Origin: Stomoxys calcitrans
Taxonomy: Eukaryota > Arthropoda > Insecta > Diptera > Muscidae
NCBI RefSeq assembly: GCF_963082655.1
Contig: NC_081555.1
Location: 93,884,914 to 93,948,913 of the forward strand
Length of the DNA: 64,000 nucleotides
Reading direction: 5' to 3'
Of the stretch, positions 42,301 to 52,045 are shown piece by piece (position 1 is the first letter of the stretch; every line of letters begins with the position of its first letter). The position numbers were made by a program, and so were the translations under genes. A model generated the notes under the pieces. It saw only the letters and a list, made by a program, of their open reading frames with translations. It did no database searches and was not told the DNA's origin.

Positions 42301-45300
42301 TCTTCTATTCTCTGCTCATGTATGCAAAAGCATCAAATACACGCACACGAATTTCTTTGTGTGTGTTGGCAAAACGCCGATCAGCTTGATAACTACATGG
42401 CGGATTGCACCTTATGATTTGTGGTTGTTGTATAAATGAGACCACCTTTAATTATTGTATTTCGCCATGGTAAAAAAGGTAAGAAATTGCCGTACTCAAT
42501 GCCAAGTAATGCCAAAAATTAAAAAAAAAAATTAATGTCGGCTCATCGCTGGCCTAACCTTATACCGTGAATCCTGACCCTAATGGGATCGATTACAATA
42601 GATAAATAAATGAAACGAAACATTGCAGATTGATTTTAAATATTTACCTGAGGCCTTTTTGCGAGAAGCGAAGATTTTCTTAAATTTAACCTTGCCATTT
42701 TCATCAACAAGGCCAGATTCATCCAAATCTGATGTATTCTCCTTGAAAGGGTTAGCCTCTGGAAATTCTGGTGGAGGTGGCAAAGACTGCTCTTGCTGTA
42801 CTACTTTCTCGGGCTGCACTACAGGAGCTGTTTGATAGTTTTGTGTTGGTGTCGATTGTTGCCTTTGGCTGTTATAAGCTTCCTACATTTTACATCAAAG
42901 AAATATGAAATACAATTATATTACTAGGGCTTACAAAATTAAGGGTGTGTGTAACAATAAACGCACACCTTGTTGTCATGTTCTTTCTTGCTGCAAAGAA
43001 TTTCATAATTTAAAAAATAATAGAACAAAGTGCATAAAAATTACCCAAAACACAAATAATTAACACCATAAAGTATGCGATCGATCGGCTTTTCTTCAAC
43101 CTAGATGACAACAATTCACGGATGTGATCTCCTTAACTGTGATAATCTGGAGGACAACAAAAAAAATCGTTGTACCATTATCTTCCTCACACTCCATCAT
43201 CGTCATCATCGCTGGTTTCATTTGATGTGCATACTAAAACTTTAGTTTAGCAATAGCTATGAACATTTCTAAAGCTAAAAACCCAAACGTTTTACATATT
43301 GAAATTATTATTTTTATCTTTTAATATGTGTGCAAACATTTTATCTTAATTTCTTTTGTCTTCACTTCAGTTACCCTATTCATATATGGAATTTTTCGTA
43401 ATATGCAGTTTGAAACTCTTGTAGGATCTAATTTTTATCGTTGGCATATTTTTTTCCACCAACGAAAAGAAAGGAAGAAAAGACACGAGTTGTTTTAAAC
43501 ACGTAATAAAACTCATTCGTAGGGGCTTAGGAAGAAAAAAATCGGGAGATCGGTTTATATTATGGTGGGTTTTGTCCAAGGAACCATGGGTAAACAATCA
43601 TAATCGGACTTCCGGTTTTAACGACAAACATGGGTAATATGTTTAGCAAAGGGTGTGTGCCAATTGATAACAATTCACTATGGTGATATGTAAAAATACT
43701 ATGGAGGATTTTTTTTCACCTATGAATATGTGAATAATTATGCTGTGCCAATGGTAACATACTCACTATGCAAAGTTTTGAACCAATCTATTTTAAGTAA
43801 TCAACATTTATTGAGAAATAATTTTAACTCATAACTTGCTTAAAAGCAATTGTTTAACAAAATTGCAATAAGAACAATTAAATACTTGGGCGTTGTTCAC
43901 AGAAAGTCACTTTAGATTAATGCTTGATTGCCTACGTCGACGCCGTCCAACAAATATTTCACATATCGGTTGGAATTATTTCTAAAAAAATTTGCTTTGC
44001 CAATTTCTTTAAAAAGTGAAGCATTTAAAATAAATTTTTAACAGGAAATGTCATAACGTATTAATTTTTTTTAACAATTTAATCATTAAATCGTAAAGAA
44101 ATAAATATCTGTCTAAGCCAAGATATATTCATTTACAGGTAGTGGCAGTTGCCCAAAAGCAAACTAATACACACATACAACTAAAACTCGTTGACAGATA
44201 GTGCACATCGCGAGAAAAAATTGTACACAGCTGTTTACGGTACACTACCTGGTAATTAATGTTGTGGGTCTAAGCGCCTACTAATCGCCGCTTTTAAATT
44301 GAATAGGACTTGCGTATCTACACACAACTACCAACATGCAACCTTGCTCTATAAACGTCGAAATGTACATCTCTAGTTATTCACCACACCCAAACGACGA
44401 ATTTGTACTAACCCTTCAACTTTATTATCAATTTTGGCATACACCTGGACGCTAATTTTGGGCCCATGATTTCTTGGGAAAAGCTTCTCAGAATTTGTCG
44501 TAAATTGCCCTAAAGGTTGGTACTATATTCGCTTTTCACCATATTTTTCGCCGATTACTTTTTTAAGATAATAGATTTTAAAGCAATAAAAAAAAACTTC
44601 ATTTTATTCAGTAGGACATTCCATAAAATTTTTGCTTGTGTAGTGTTTCAAAAAAGTAATCGCGAAAAACATGGTTTTCAATGGTGAAATATAAACAAAT
44701 ACCAGCCTTATTCGCTTTTCGCAATATTTTTCGCCGATTACTTTTTTAAATAGATTTAAAAACAAAAAAACTTGCTGATTTCATAGGGAAAGACATTCCC
44801 TCAATGCTTATGGTACAATTTTAATAAAATTGTTGTTCTTCAAAAAAGTAATCGCGGAAGAAGAGGTTTTTCAACGGTGAAAAACGAACATAATTCTAGC
44901 CATAAAGTGTAAAATCTGTTTTTACCATGCTTGCCATGGGCGCTGAAAATCATTTAAAGGCTTGCCGAATGCTATCGCATTGACGTTGAATGAGAACATT
45001 AAAAGCAAACTCATTCATGCCTCTCGTCCCTTAATATTTATTTTTTTTTTTTTTTGGCACAGACAATTATTTATTTTTAGAATGTTGGTCATGGACCAAA
45101 AAAAAATTAATAATTTCTTATATAGATACACCACCATGGTAACGCTTTAATCAATTGTTCATGAAGAAGACATATTAACTAAGAACACAACAATTGCAAA
45201 TTACATTACGATTGATTCCATATTATCCTGAAGATTTAAAAAGAAAAATTGAGATAAAATGTATTTAGTCTAAAAAATTGTAGTAACAAGTTTTAGACCA

Positions 45301-46470
45301 AAAAAAAAGGTAGATGGGAGTTATTCATGAGATTTTGTTTTGCAATTTGTAGGGGGAAAAGTTATATACATATACACATTTCAACCCCAAACGCCTTGCA
45401 CCAAACACAAAACAACCCCGCAGAATCCTATACACACACAAACACACGCAGTATTAACTAAACATAGAAAAAAATCCAATTTGTTCGCTGCAAGCTATTT
45501 AAACAGTTTTTATAAATTAAAATAATTATCCAAATATTTATTAATATATATTTTGTGAAAAATTAATTCAATTGCGATGAGAGTGATTTTAGATTATAAT
45601 TATAAGTTACGTTTTAGTAGGTATCTATCAAAAATAAAATAAGTGGCAACACTGTTTTTCTCGTCTAAAGTGACGTACTATTAAATTGTGTATACCGGCA
45701 GAGAAAATGCCATTTTCTCTATACACATCAAGTGAACTTTGCAGTCTTGTTTTCCAATATGATAATTTTAATCAGAATTAAAAATCGAATTTCTTTCATG
45801 TTATTTTTTTTTTAACATTTGCTGATATGTACATACTGTGTGCATGTGTGTGCATACAAATGTAGAACAGTTTACTATTTTTCGTTCGTTTGAGTATTAA
45901 GCAAAAATAAAATGTACATAACTATGTAATACAAAACTAATAATTTAAGCAATTGTTCCCATAGAACGATTTTCAATAATCATTCACAAAAACGCTAAGA
46001 TTTGTCCTAATATCATTTCTGGGCACGAGCAGCAGCTTCTTTGCTTTGCAAAGTTTACATAATTTGGCAAAAGGATGTTTTTAAGGGCGCTGCACAAAAT
46101 ATTTTACATATTTAGTATTTCTCTCGCTTGCCCTACAAAACTTCCGTTTCCCAAGTTATCAAAACCTACTAGTATACATAAAAATTTTAGCGTTTGTAAA
46201 GATTATTGCAAAAAAGTCTAAGAATTTGGTCGTTTCTTTTTTTTTAACCATAAACTGACTTTTTCGCTGCAAAAAAATTATAAAAAAAAGAAATGACTAA
46301 TTAACATACACTCGCCAAATTGTATAATTTCACAATTCTATTCGTTTTTGTCACTACAAAGAACCACTATTTTCCAACTTATTTTTACAACTTACCCCTG
46401 TATCCGCACTGATAAAGGGTTTGGTTTGGACAGATCGCCTGCCACCTCGAGTTGCTCTGTAACTGCTCAT
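39340..46470 (-). CDS. Protein with two double-stranded RNA-binding domains (373 aa), possibly DIP1-like
   Basis: Four exons in minus order: 46470-46396, 42882-42648, 40227-39617 and 39540-39340, with GT/AG ends and consistent phase, total 1122 bases. The first exon encodes MSSYRATRGGRRSVQTKPF. Exon 2 is acidic/proline-rich. The first dsRBD is at about residues 121-190 (VPKNALMALNELKG ... GISKTVAKNNACEKALRDY). An acidic linker follows (GDGDGEGGGE), then a second dsRBD-like region at about 290-365, ending GRSKKIARRNVAAVACNTLF and split by the last intron. Such proteins bind dsRNA in nuclear or RNA-processing roles. The closest fly candidate I can think of is disco-interacting protein 1, but this is uncertain. 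Introns 1 and 2 (3.5 and 2.4 kb) are filled with MITEs and SINEs. Confidence 0.87.
40330..40560 (+). repeat. Interspersed element, family B (diverged)
   Basis: Carries GGACAATCAGCGGTATCGAG, CTGAGTGCCTATGGTGATCG and a degenerate ACAAAAACAAAA tail. Lies in intron 2 of the dsRBD gene. Confidence 0.65.
40825..41060. mobile_element. Truncated end of a DNA transposon
   Basis: Starts AAAGGGTGATTTGTTAAGAG, a terminal sequence I associate with mariner/IS630-type transposons of muscid flies, followed by internal sequence that breaks off without a transposase frame. Identification rests on memory of similar ends. Confidence 0.4.
41101..41225 (-). repeat. SINE family C, 3' part
   Basis: On the minus strand it contains CGGACTCGACTATAAAAAGG, TTATCATTGAGCTT and ATTGATATGTGAGAAGTTTA, ending at TGGAATGTTTATGGG. 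This is the same order as at 58330-58460. Confidence 0.75.
41235..41611 (+). repeat. Interspersed element, family B (longest copy)
   Basis: About 375 bp from CTGGAACATTGAGGTCCG through TCGCGGACAATGGGCCG, GAGTCTCAGTGAGAGGTCGG and GGCGAGTTATTGGCGCC to GTGGCTACAACAACAACA. It defines the family consensus best among the copies here. Confidence 0.8.
41621..41725 (-). repeat. Short interspersed element, family A
   Basis: TTGTTGTTGTTGTAGCAGTG on the plus strand is the complement of the CAA tail. It lies tail to tail with the family B copy that ends at 41611. Confidence 0.88.
42207..42453 (+). mobile_element. MITE family 1 (GGTGGTCTCA termini), in intron 2
   Basis: The left end is degenerate (AAAAAGGTGGTTAACAGCG); the right end reads TGAGACCACCTTTAAT. 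The interior CAGCCGGCAAGGTTTGACGG, TTTCTTTGTGTGTGTTGGCA and GATCAGCTTGAT recurs in further copies at 46.9-49.4 kb. No coding capacity. Confidence 0.8.
44133..44255. mobile_element. MITE family 2 (TTAC-AGGTAGTG termini)
   Basis: The left end TTACAGGTAGTGGCAG and the right end CACTACCTGGTAA form an inverted repeat. A second, longer copy in opposite orientation is at 47451-47651, including CGGTACA and GTAAACAG next to the same end. Confidence 0.75.
44516..44902. mobile_element. Two adjacent copies of a near-palindromic MITE, family 3
   Basis: Each ~195-bp copy begins TATTCGCTTTTC-C-ATATTT then TTCGCCGATTACTTTTTTAA and ends in the near complement TCAAAAAAGTAATCGCG, a 30-40 base terminal inverted repeat. 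The copies meet at about 44701-44707 (ACCAGCC). Related ends occur near 61384 and 62405. Confidence 0.8.
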
Positions 46471-46880
46471 ATTTCAATATTACACTTGCTTCCTTGTTAA
46501 TAAAAGATTATTGGATATAATCCCTTAGTTAATAAAACACACAAACGACTCAACGATTTCAACTTGAATGAGGTATTTGCTGATTGCTTACAAAAACAAC
46601 ACCTCTGCACCAACTAACGAAGTCGATGCTTTTTCGTCGATGCCGGCGGCTGGGTCAAAACCCTATTCGGCGGCAGCTAGGCACATTTATACAAGGTAAA
46701 GTCCGTGGTTGAATTAAGAAGGTTAGCTCACTTGCCCAGCTGATGGAATTGTCCAGAGTTGTTTCAAATCTCACTAGAACGTCAAATACTAGGTTTGGAT
46801 TTTAAATTTTTTTCACATTTTGTTTACTTTTTCACTGGATTCACTAATAGAAGGATAGGTAACTTGCAAATCTTTAAGTG
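46471..46880 (-). promoter_or_regulatory. 5' flank of the dsRBD gene
   Basis: Upstream of the ATG at 46470. A GC-rich patch around 46620-46680 stands out from the AT-rich surroundings. No TATA box at a convincing position. Confidence 0.4.
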
Positions 46881-46920
46881 GCCGGTTGTTAACAGCTGTT
46901 TGCGTGAGACCACTTTTTTA
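46881..46920 (-). mobile_element. MITE family 1, terminal fragment
   Basis: Contains GTTAACAGCTGTTTGCGTGA and GACCACTTTTTTA, the left terminus in reverse orientation; the interior is missing. Confidence 0.7.
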
Positions 46921-47020
46921 CATCCGCCTTGCTATACAACATTGTGGTGATGCTGGCACAAATTCCCACTAGGCTGTCAAATTTCTGGACCCTTCCCAGT
47001 TGACATTCATGGCGAAACAA

Positions 47021-47204
47021 TTAAAGGTGATCTCATTTGTACAACAAACACAAATCATATGGTGCAATCCGTCATCTTATCATCAAGCTGATCGACGTTT
47101 TGCCAACACGCGCAAAGAAATTTGTGTGCGTGTGTGTATACGTTTGCGTAGCTGAGAATATGCGAGAAAGAAGATAACAACAAAGAGAATGCAAACAATC
47201 TTGG
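47021..47204 (-). mobile_element. MITE family 1, truncated copy
   Basis: TTAAAGGTGATCTCA end, then TGGTGCAATCCG, GATCGACGTTTTGCCAACAC and GAGAATGCAAACAA, in reverse orientation to 42207-42453. The distal terminus is lost. Confidence 0.75.
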
Positions 47205-47450
47205 TTTACATTTAAGTTTTTATTTGCATTATCATGTGTAGCACCCACAAGATCAAAAGATTTATGATTAAAAACGTGTAAATTATAAATTAAAATGTGA
47301 AAAAATCAGGAATAGGTTAAGTCAAGCGATTAATCGACATACAATGTTTTTAATTTTTGGCAGTACTTGGCATTGAGGATGTCAACTTTTTCTTTGTTTA
47401 AGTTTTCTTCTATTTGATGACATTTCAATCGGGAGATTTAACCATGACAT

Positions 47451-47651
47451 AATTACCAGGTATTGTACCGTAAACAGATGTCAAGTAGTTTTGGTTGTGT
47501 GTCTGTATTAAAGGTAAGAATCATACCACACACAAACAACGAAAAATGGCGCGAACTAGTAACATACACAAATCAGGGTTGCACTCATTACTGATTTTGA
47601 CAGACAGTGCACTCAATATTTTGTTGTTGGGCAACTGCCACTACCTGTAAA
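47451..47651. mobile_element. MITE family 2, longer copy
   Basis: AATTACCAGGTATTGTACCG at one end and CAACTGCCACTACCTGTAA at the other. It is inverted relative to 44133-44255, and the flanking TAAATGAATATATCTTA is also shared, so the duplication extends past the termini. Confidence 0.75.
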
Positions 47652-47854
47652 TGAATATATCTTAATCCTTAATGATGTCCATGGAGTTTATTCACTTTAT
47701 GTTCTCGCAAGTGCCCTACCTTCTTTTAGTGAATCCTGTTTTCCCCTTTCCTTTTTTAGTGTATGTTTTAAAATTTCTGCTGGAATAAAGGGGTCTTTCT
47801 CAGCGTCGTATAAATTTCTCACGATTATTTTTGAGCGTTGCGTTAAAAAAAAAA

Positions 47855-48042
47855 ACAAAGTTTATTTCTAAAACCACGTTGGCATTTGCCACTCAAGGTA
47901 GTTTCTTTGGGGGTAGTGTTTTGTTGTTGTACTAATGACCCTACCTCTTAATTGTACCATGGTTGTATCCAAGACAAATTTAACTAGTTCGCGCAAATGT
48001 CGAAATTCTAAATGTCAACGTGGTTTTAGAAATAAACTTTGT
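47855..48042. mobile_element. MITE family 4 with perfect 27-bp terminal inverted repeats
   Basis: 47855-47881 (starting ACAAAGTTTATTTCTAAAAC) is the exact reverse complement of 48016-48042. The total is 188 bp with no coding frame. Weaker relatives of the terminus occur near 49005 and 53725. Confidence 0.85.
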
Positions 48043-48320
48043 TTTATAACTTATCTTCTTCAAATGTGTTTTATATATGTATTTTTATCCTTATAACATT
48101 GGTTTGTTGCGTATGTGTGGAATATCGGTATCGGATCAAATAGTACATCCCGTCAAGTTTTTAGAAAAAATCACAGATGTGTTATTAAGCCTTTGACATT
48201 TAGATTTACAGGAAACTCAAAACATAATTAAAAAATTGTACTCAGATGTTCGCCTGGATACAACTCTGAAATTGCAATATTTCATCAGCTGAGCAAGTGC
48301 CTTCATCTTCTTTAGTGAAC

Positions 48321-48660
48321 ACCGTGCCAACCCACACAAAGAAATTGTGCGTGTGTGTATATGTGTGCAAAAAATGTGCGTACATGAGCAGAGATTAAGC
48401 AAGAAAAAAGATAACAATAAAAAGATTGCAAACAAAACGTTGACATCTTAATACCGCCGAACCGGACCGGCTGTATTCAACACCGTGCTAACCCACACAA
48501 AGAAATTGTGCGTGTGTGTATATGTGTGCAGAAAATGTGCGTACATGAGCAGAGATTAAGCGAGAAAAAAGATAACAATAAAGAGAATGCAAACAAAACT
48601 TTGACATCTTAATACCGCCAAACAGGACCGGCTGTTTTAAGCTGTGAGACCACCTTTAAT
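48321..48660 (-). mobile_element. MITE family 1 with an internal 161-bp direct duplication
   Basis: The block starting ACCGTGCCAACCCACACAAA at 48321 is repeated from 48482 (ACCGTGCTAACCCACACAAA) at a distance of exactly 161 bases with few differences. The element ends GTGAGACCACCTTTAAT at 48660. Confidence 0.85.
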
Positions 48661-48685
48661 CCATCTTGGCATATGCCCAAGGTGA

Positions 48686-48967
48686 ATGAAGGTGGTCTCA
48701 CGCGAACACCCGGTCATTAGCCGGCCAGTTTGACGGTATTAAGATGTCAATTCAGTGTTTACATTCACAACAAACAGCCCTATTTATTGCACATTTTCTT
48801 TATTTGTGTTTCTCTTTCGTTCATTTTACTTGCTCACGTACACACAGGAGTTCAAGTTTCTTTGGTTGTGTTGAGAACAATGCCAATTTTGAAATGACAT
48901 CTTGATGACGAGATGGCGTATAGCACCTATGATTCAAGGTTGTTGTATAAATGAGACCACCTTTAAT
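48686..48967 (+). mobile_element. MITE family 1, near-complete copy
   Basis: Left terminus GGTGGTCTCACGCGAACA and right terminus TGAGACCACCTTTAAT, about 280 bp. This is the best copy for defining the terminal inverted repeat. Confidence 0.85.
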
Positions 48968-49311
48968 TGTTTCGCCAGGGCATATGCCATAACTTCAAAT
49001 ATCAAAGTGGTTTTAGAAATGACTTTAAAGGAGAACCTAAAAACAATTAATCCTAGAGTAAAATGAATGTATGATTGAATAAATACAAAAATTTTATGTA
49101 ATTATGTATACCCAGAGAAAAGTTGATACCAAACGTGCTCATTTCAGTACCATTCCGGTATATATAGTAAAGCAACACGGTTTGGTAACAAAGCAAAAGT
49201 TCATGGTATGGAAGAAATATAAAATATTAGCCCCGTTGGTACTACCTTTATTACCGAACTGGTATTGGTTTTATTACCAATCTGTTTATTATGGTGGCCA
49301 CCAAGGAGGTC

Positions 49312-49408
49312 ATGGCCGGTCAGGTTTGACGGTATTAAGATGTCAGATTTTTACTTGCATTCTCTTTGTTGTCATCTTCTTTCTCGCATATTCTCTGCTC
49401 ATGTACGC
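49312..49408 (+). mobile_element. MITE family 1, internal fragment
   Basis: TGGCCGGTCAGGTTTGACGG through TTGCATTCTCTTTGTTGTCA to CATGTACGCACACAAACC. Confidence 0.75.
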
Positions 49409-50014
49409 ACACAAACCATTATTGAATATTCCACCCCATAATGAACCAAAATAAAAAAAAACATTGAAAATAAGTTTAATCATATTTTATTTCTATTATT
49501 TATTTCAATAATTACAACAAATAATGTTACAACGTGACCCACCTCGATTCCTTCCATTCAGCAATTGATTTCATATCCATTGGTTCCTATGAAAACACCA
49601 ACGCAACATCGTTTACCACCTGATATCATATTTTTGATATACCAACTTCAATAGAGTTTGTACTATTTCCATTTGCATCGCTTTCGAGCATTTGAAGACG
49701 TTTTTACACAAACAAATCGCATTAAAACGATATGCGAACTTTTTGTAAACTTTAGTCAAATCCATCCACATATATATATACTTCGTCTTAACAAAAACAG
49801 CAATAAAACAAAAAGGCAATCACGGTGGAAAAAATTGACTTGGACTTTTCGTCAACTGCATAGTGGCTTCGCAACAATAAAATATTTTGTTAAACCATAT
49901 TGTTGTACCAATTAATGGTTTTTTTGTGAGGAAAATATCAATATTTATTTCAATTAGGTCATTTAAACGTGTTTTTGAGTGAACAAACAGTTTTCCAACG
50001 AATTGGTTTATTAA
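49409..50014. other. No gene seen
   Basis: AT-rich sequence between the MITE cluster and a LINE; overlapping short frames on both strands look like chance. Confidence 0.4.
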
Positions 50015-50740
50015 GTTGTTGTTGTGGTCCTGCAGGCGGAGATCTGGGCGATCATGGAATGCGTTAAGTGGTGTGGTGCTAACGCGAGGACGTCGAGTGC
50101 GAACATCTTTACGGACAGTAAAGTTGCCATAATGGCAATAACAACCAGGACGGTAAGGCCACGAACAGTCTTGCAGTGTAAGAAGGAAATTAGCGCCTTC
50201 TCTGAGGATGGCAAAATCCGCATCGTTTAGGTGACGGGCCACAACGGAGTAAGGAGAAATGAAATGGCAGACGATTTGGCGGTGAAGCCCAGAGGACTGC
50301 CGTCAATAAACATAGTTAACCCGAAACCTTTCGGTTGACGCAGTCCGAGTTAAGGGAGTGGGCGACGAATGCGCATGCAACATTGTGGAACAGCGAAACG
50401 GTCGGTAGGACGACGAAAATCCTATGCGGGATCCAGATCGTGAGAAGACGAGACTATTACTGAAAGGAAGCATGAAGGTCAGTATAGCTATTGGTATCAT
50501 AACGAGATACATAGGACTACGAGCTCACTTATGCAAAATCGGTGCGGCACGTGATAGCATGTGTAGGCATGCGGCGAAGATGATGAGACATTGGAGCATT
50601 TCCTTTGTCATTGCCCGGCTTTCGCGTCTAACAAATACCGGCACTTAGTTGGAGACACAATCCCAGACATGAACCAACTTAGGGGAGTGGTATTGAAAAC
50701 AAATAAGGATTTTGTAATTAGCATGGAATTCCTAACTTAA
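50015..50740 (+). pseudogene. LINE fragment, RNase H domain and C-terminus
   Basis: The frame from about 50024 reads LQAEIWAIMECVKWC, NIFTDSKVAIMAI and VTGHNGVRRNEMADDLA: the DSK and HNG-NE-AD motifs of an RNase H domain. It is followed, after a frameshift, by DPDREKTRLLLKGS and YIGLRAHLCKIGAARDSM. An in-frame stop and shifts show decay. Same family as 33958-34325. Confidence 0.8.
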
Positions 50741-51390
50741 AATGTTCTTTTTAGAGGTTACTTTATAGTTTTTAGAGCGCACAACAAGCCGATTCCTGGC
50801 TTAGGTGTATGTCCATAGTGGTATGGGGCGAATTAATATCTGCACCCTCTTTTCAAGCTAATTTAACCTAAGTTGTTAACCGCTTTAATTGAATTAATTT
50901 AAATGAAAAAATCTTTTACTAATAATACAAATATGTTAACACAAAAAAATATAAACCTAAATTTAGCCGATTAAAATTCGATTTTCTTTACGTTGAATAT
51001 ATTTTTGATTGTATGAATAGTATAAATTGTGCATTGAACAAGTTTATAACAACAAGAACAAGATTCACAGACCATGTTCAAGATTCACAAGATTCACAGA
51101 CCATGTTCAATTTAATACGATTTTTTAGCTTATCATAAATCCAAATTGCAAAATTGGTAATCAATAATACAAATTCCTTTATAGGATCAATTTCAGCAAT
51201 TTTTTTAATTGAATCTAAAAATTTTTTAATTGAACCCCTTTCTAATTTCTTCTATGTATAGAACCGATTTCAGCAAAATTTTTAATTGAATGTACACATT
51301 TCTTAATTAAATTAAGATTTTCATTTGTTGTGTTCCGTATAGACTCGAAAACGACTGAATCGATTTTCTTCGACATTATTAAATATTGTT
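50741..51390. other. LINE 3' UTR remnant and AT-rich spacer
   Basis: 50741-50880 probably is the untranslated end of the preceding LINE; the rest has no gene. A short local repeat, AAGATTCACAGACCATGTTCA, occurs twice near 51060-51110. Confidence 0.45.
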
Positions 51391-52045
51391 GGCAAGGGCT
51401 GCCGCCTCAGTGTACGTTTCCGTCATTGGAGAGGCACATCCCGGAGTGCCTTCTCCGCATAATTCTGGTCCGTGCCGGGACTGAAAAGAATGCAGGACCC
51501 TGGTTCATTTCGGTTTGCCAGAACCGGTGCATGGAGTGCATGCATTTGCGATCTGCTCTGGCCTTACGTCACTACGGGAGTATAGTCACACAGCACCTTG
51601 CAACATATTCGTCGCCTTCTTCAGTTGTCACGGATACAATGTGCTACGTAAGGATCGCTTAAGGAATGGAAGTGGGGGTTTGGCCTTCGTAATACACCAT
51701 TCCGTGCAATATAGTCCCATCTCGCCTGGCGCTAGTGACGCCAACATGGAGTGCATGGGGATAGCAGTCAGATACGCCACTGCCAAAATAAAACTCTACA
51801 ATGTGTACATCCTCGTGTCTCCTACCTATCGAAGCCATTCGACACGGTCAACCATCCAAAACTATTTGAGGACATCACCAATACGTTCCTCCCAGCTAGG
51901 ACTGAAACTGTGTGGTCGCCAGTCATTTGTGAAATTTAGGGATAAGAAATCGAAACAGAGTTCCCCAAAGCGGGATGATATCTCCGGCACTGTTCAAACA
52001 CTACCTACCCTCCATTCCAGGCGCAGAGGAGCGAGCCGGGTACAG
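51391..52045 (+). pseudogene. Jockey-type LINE with a large internal deletion
   Basis: The endonuclease part reads NGSGGLAFVIHHSVQYSPIS and ECMGIAVRYATAKIKLYNVY. It then jumps directly to reverse-transcriptase sequence (KPFDTVNHPKLFEDI, LCGRQSFVKFRDKKSK). The missing middle implies a deletion of well over 1 kb. A family A scrap (GGCAAGGGCTGCCGCCTCAG) is fused at its left edge. Confidence 0.8.

Larger units (their letters stand above)
42883..46395 (-). other. Intron 1 of the dsRBD gene
   Basis: A 3.5-kb intron with MITEs at 44133-44255 and 44516-44902. A T-rich stretch and GT/CA words lie near 45040 and 45420. No internal coding exon was found. Confidence 0.7.
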
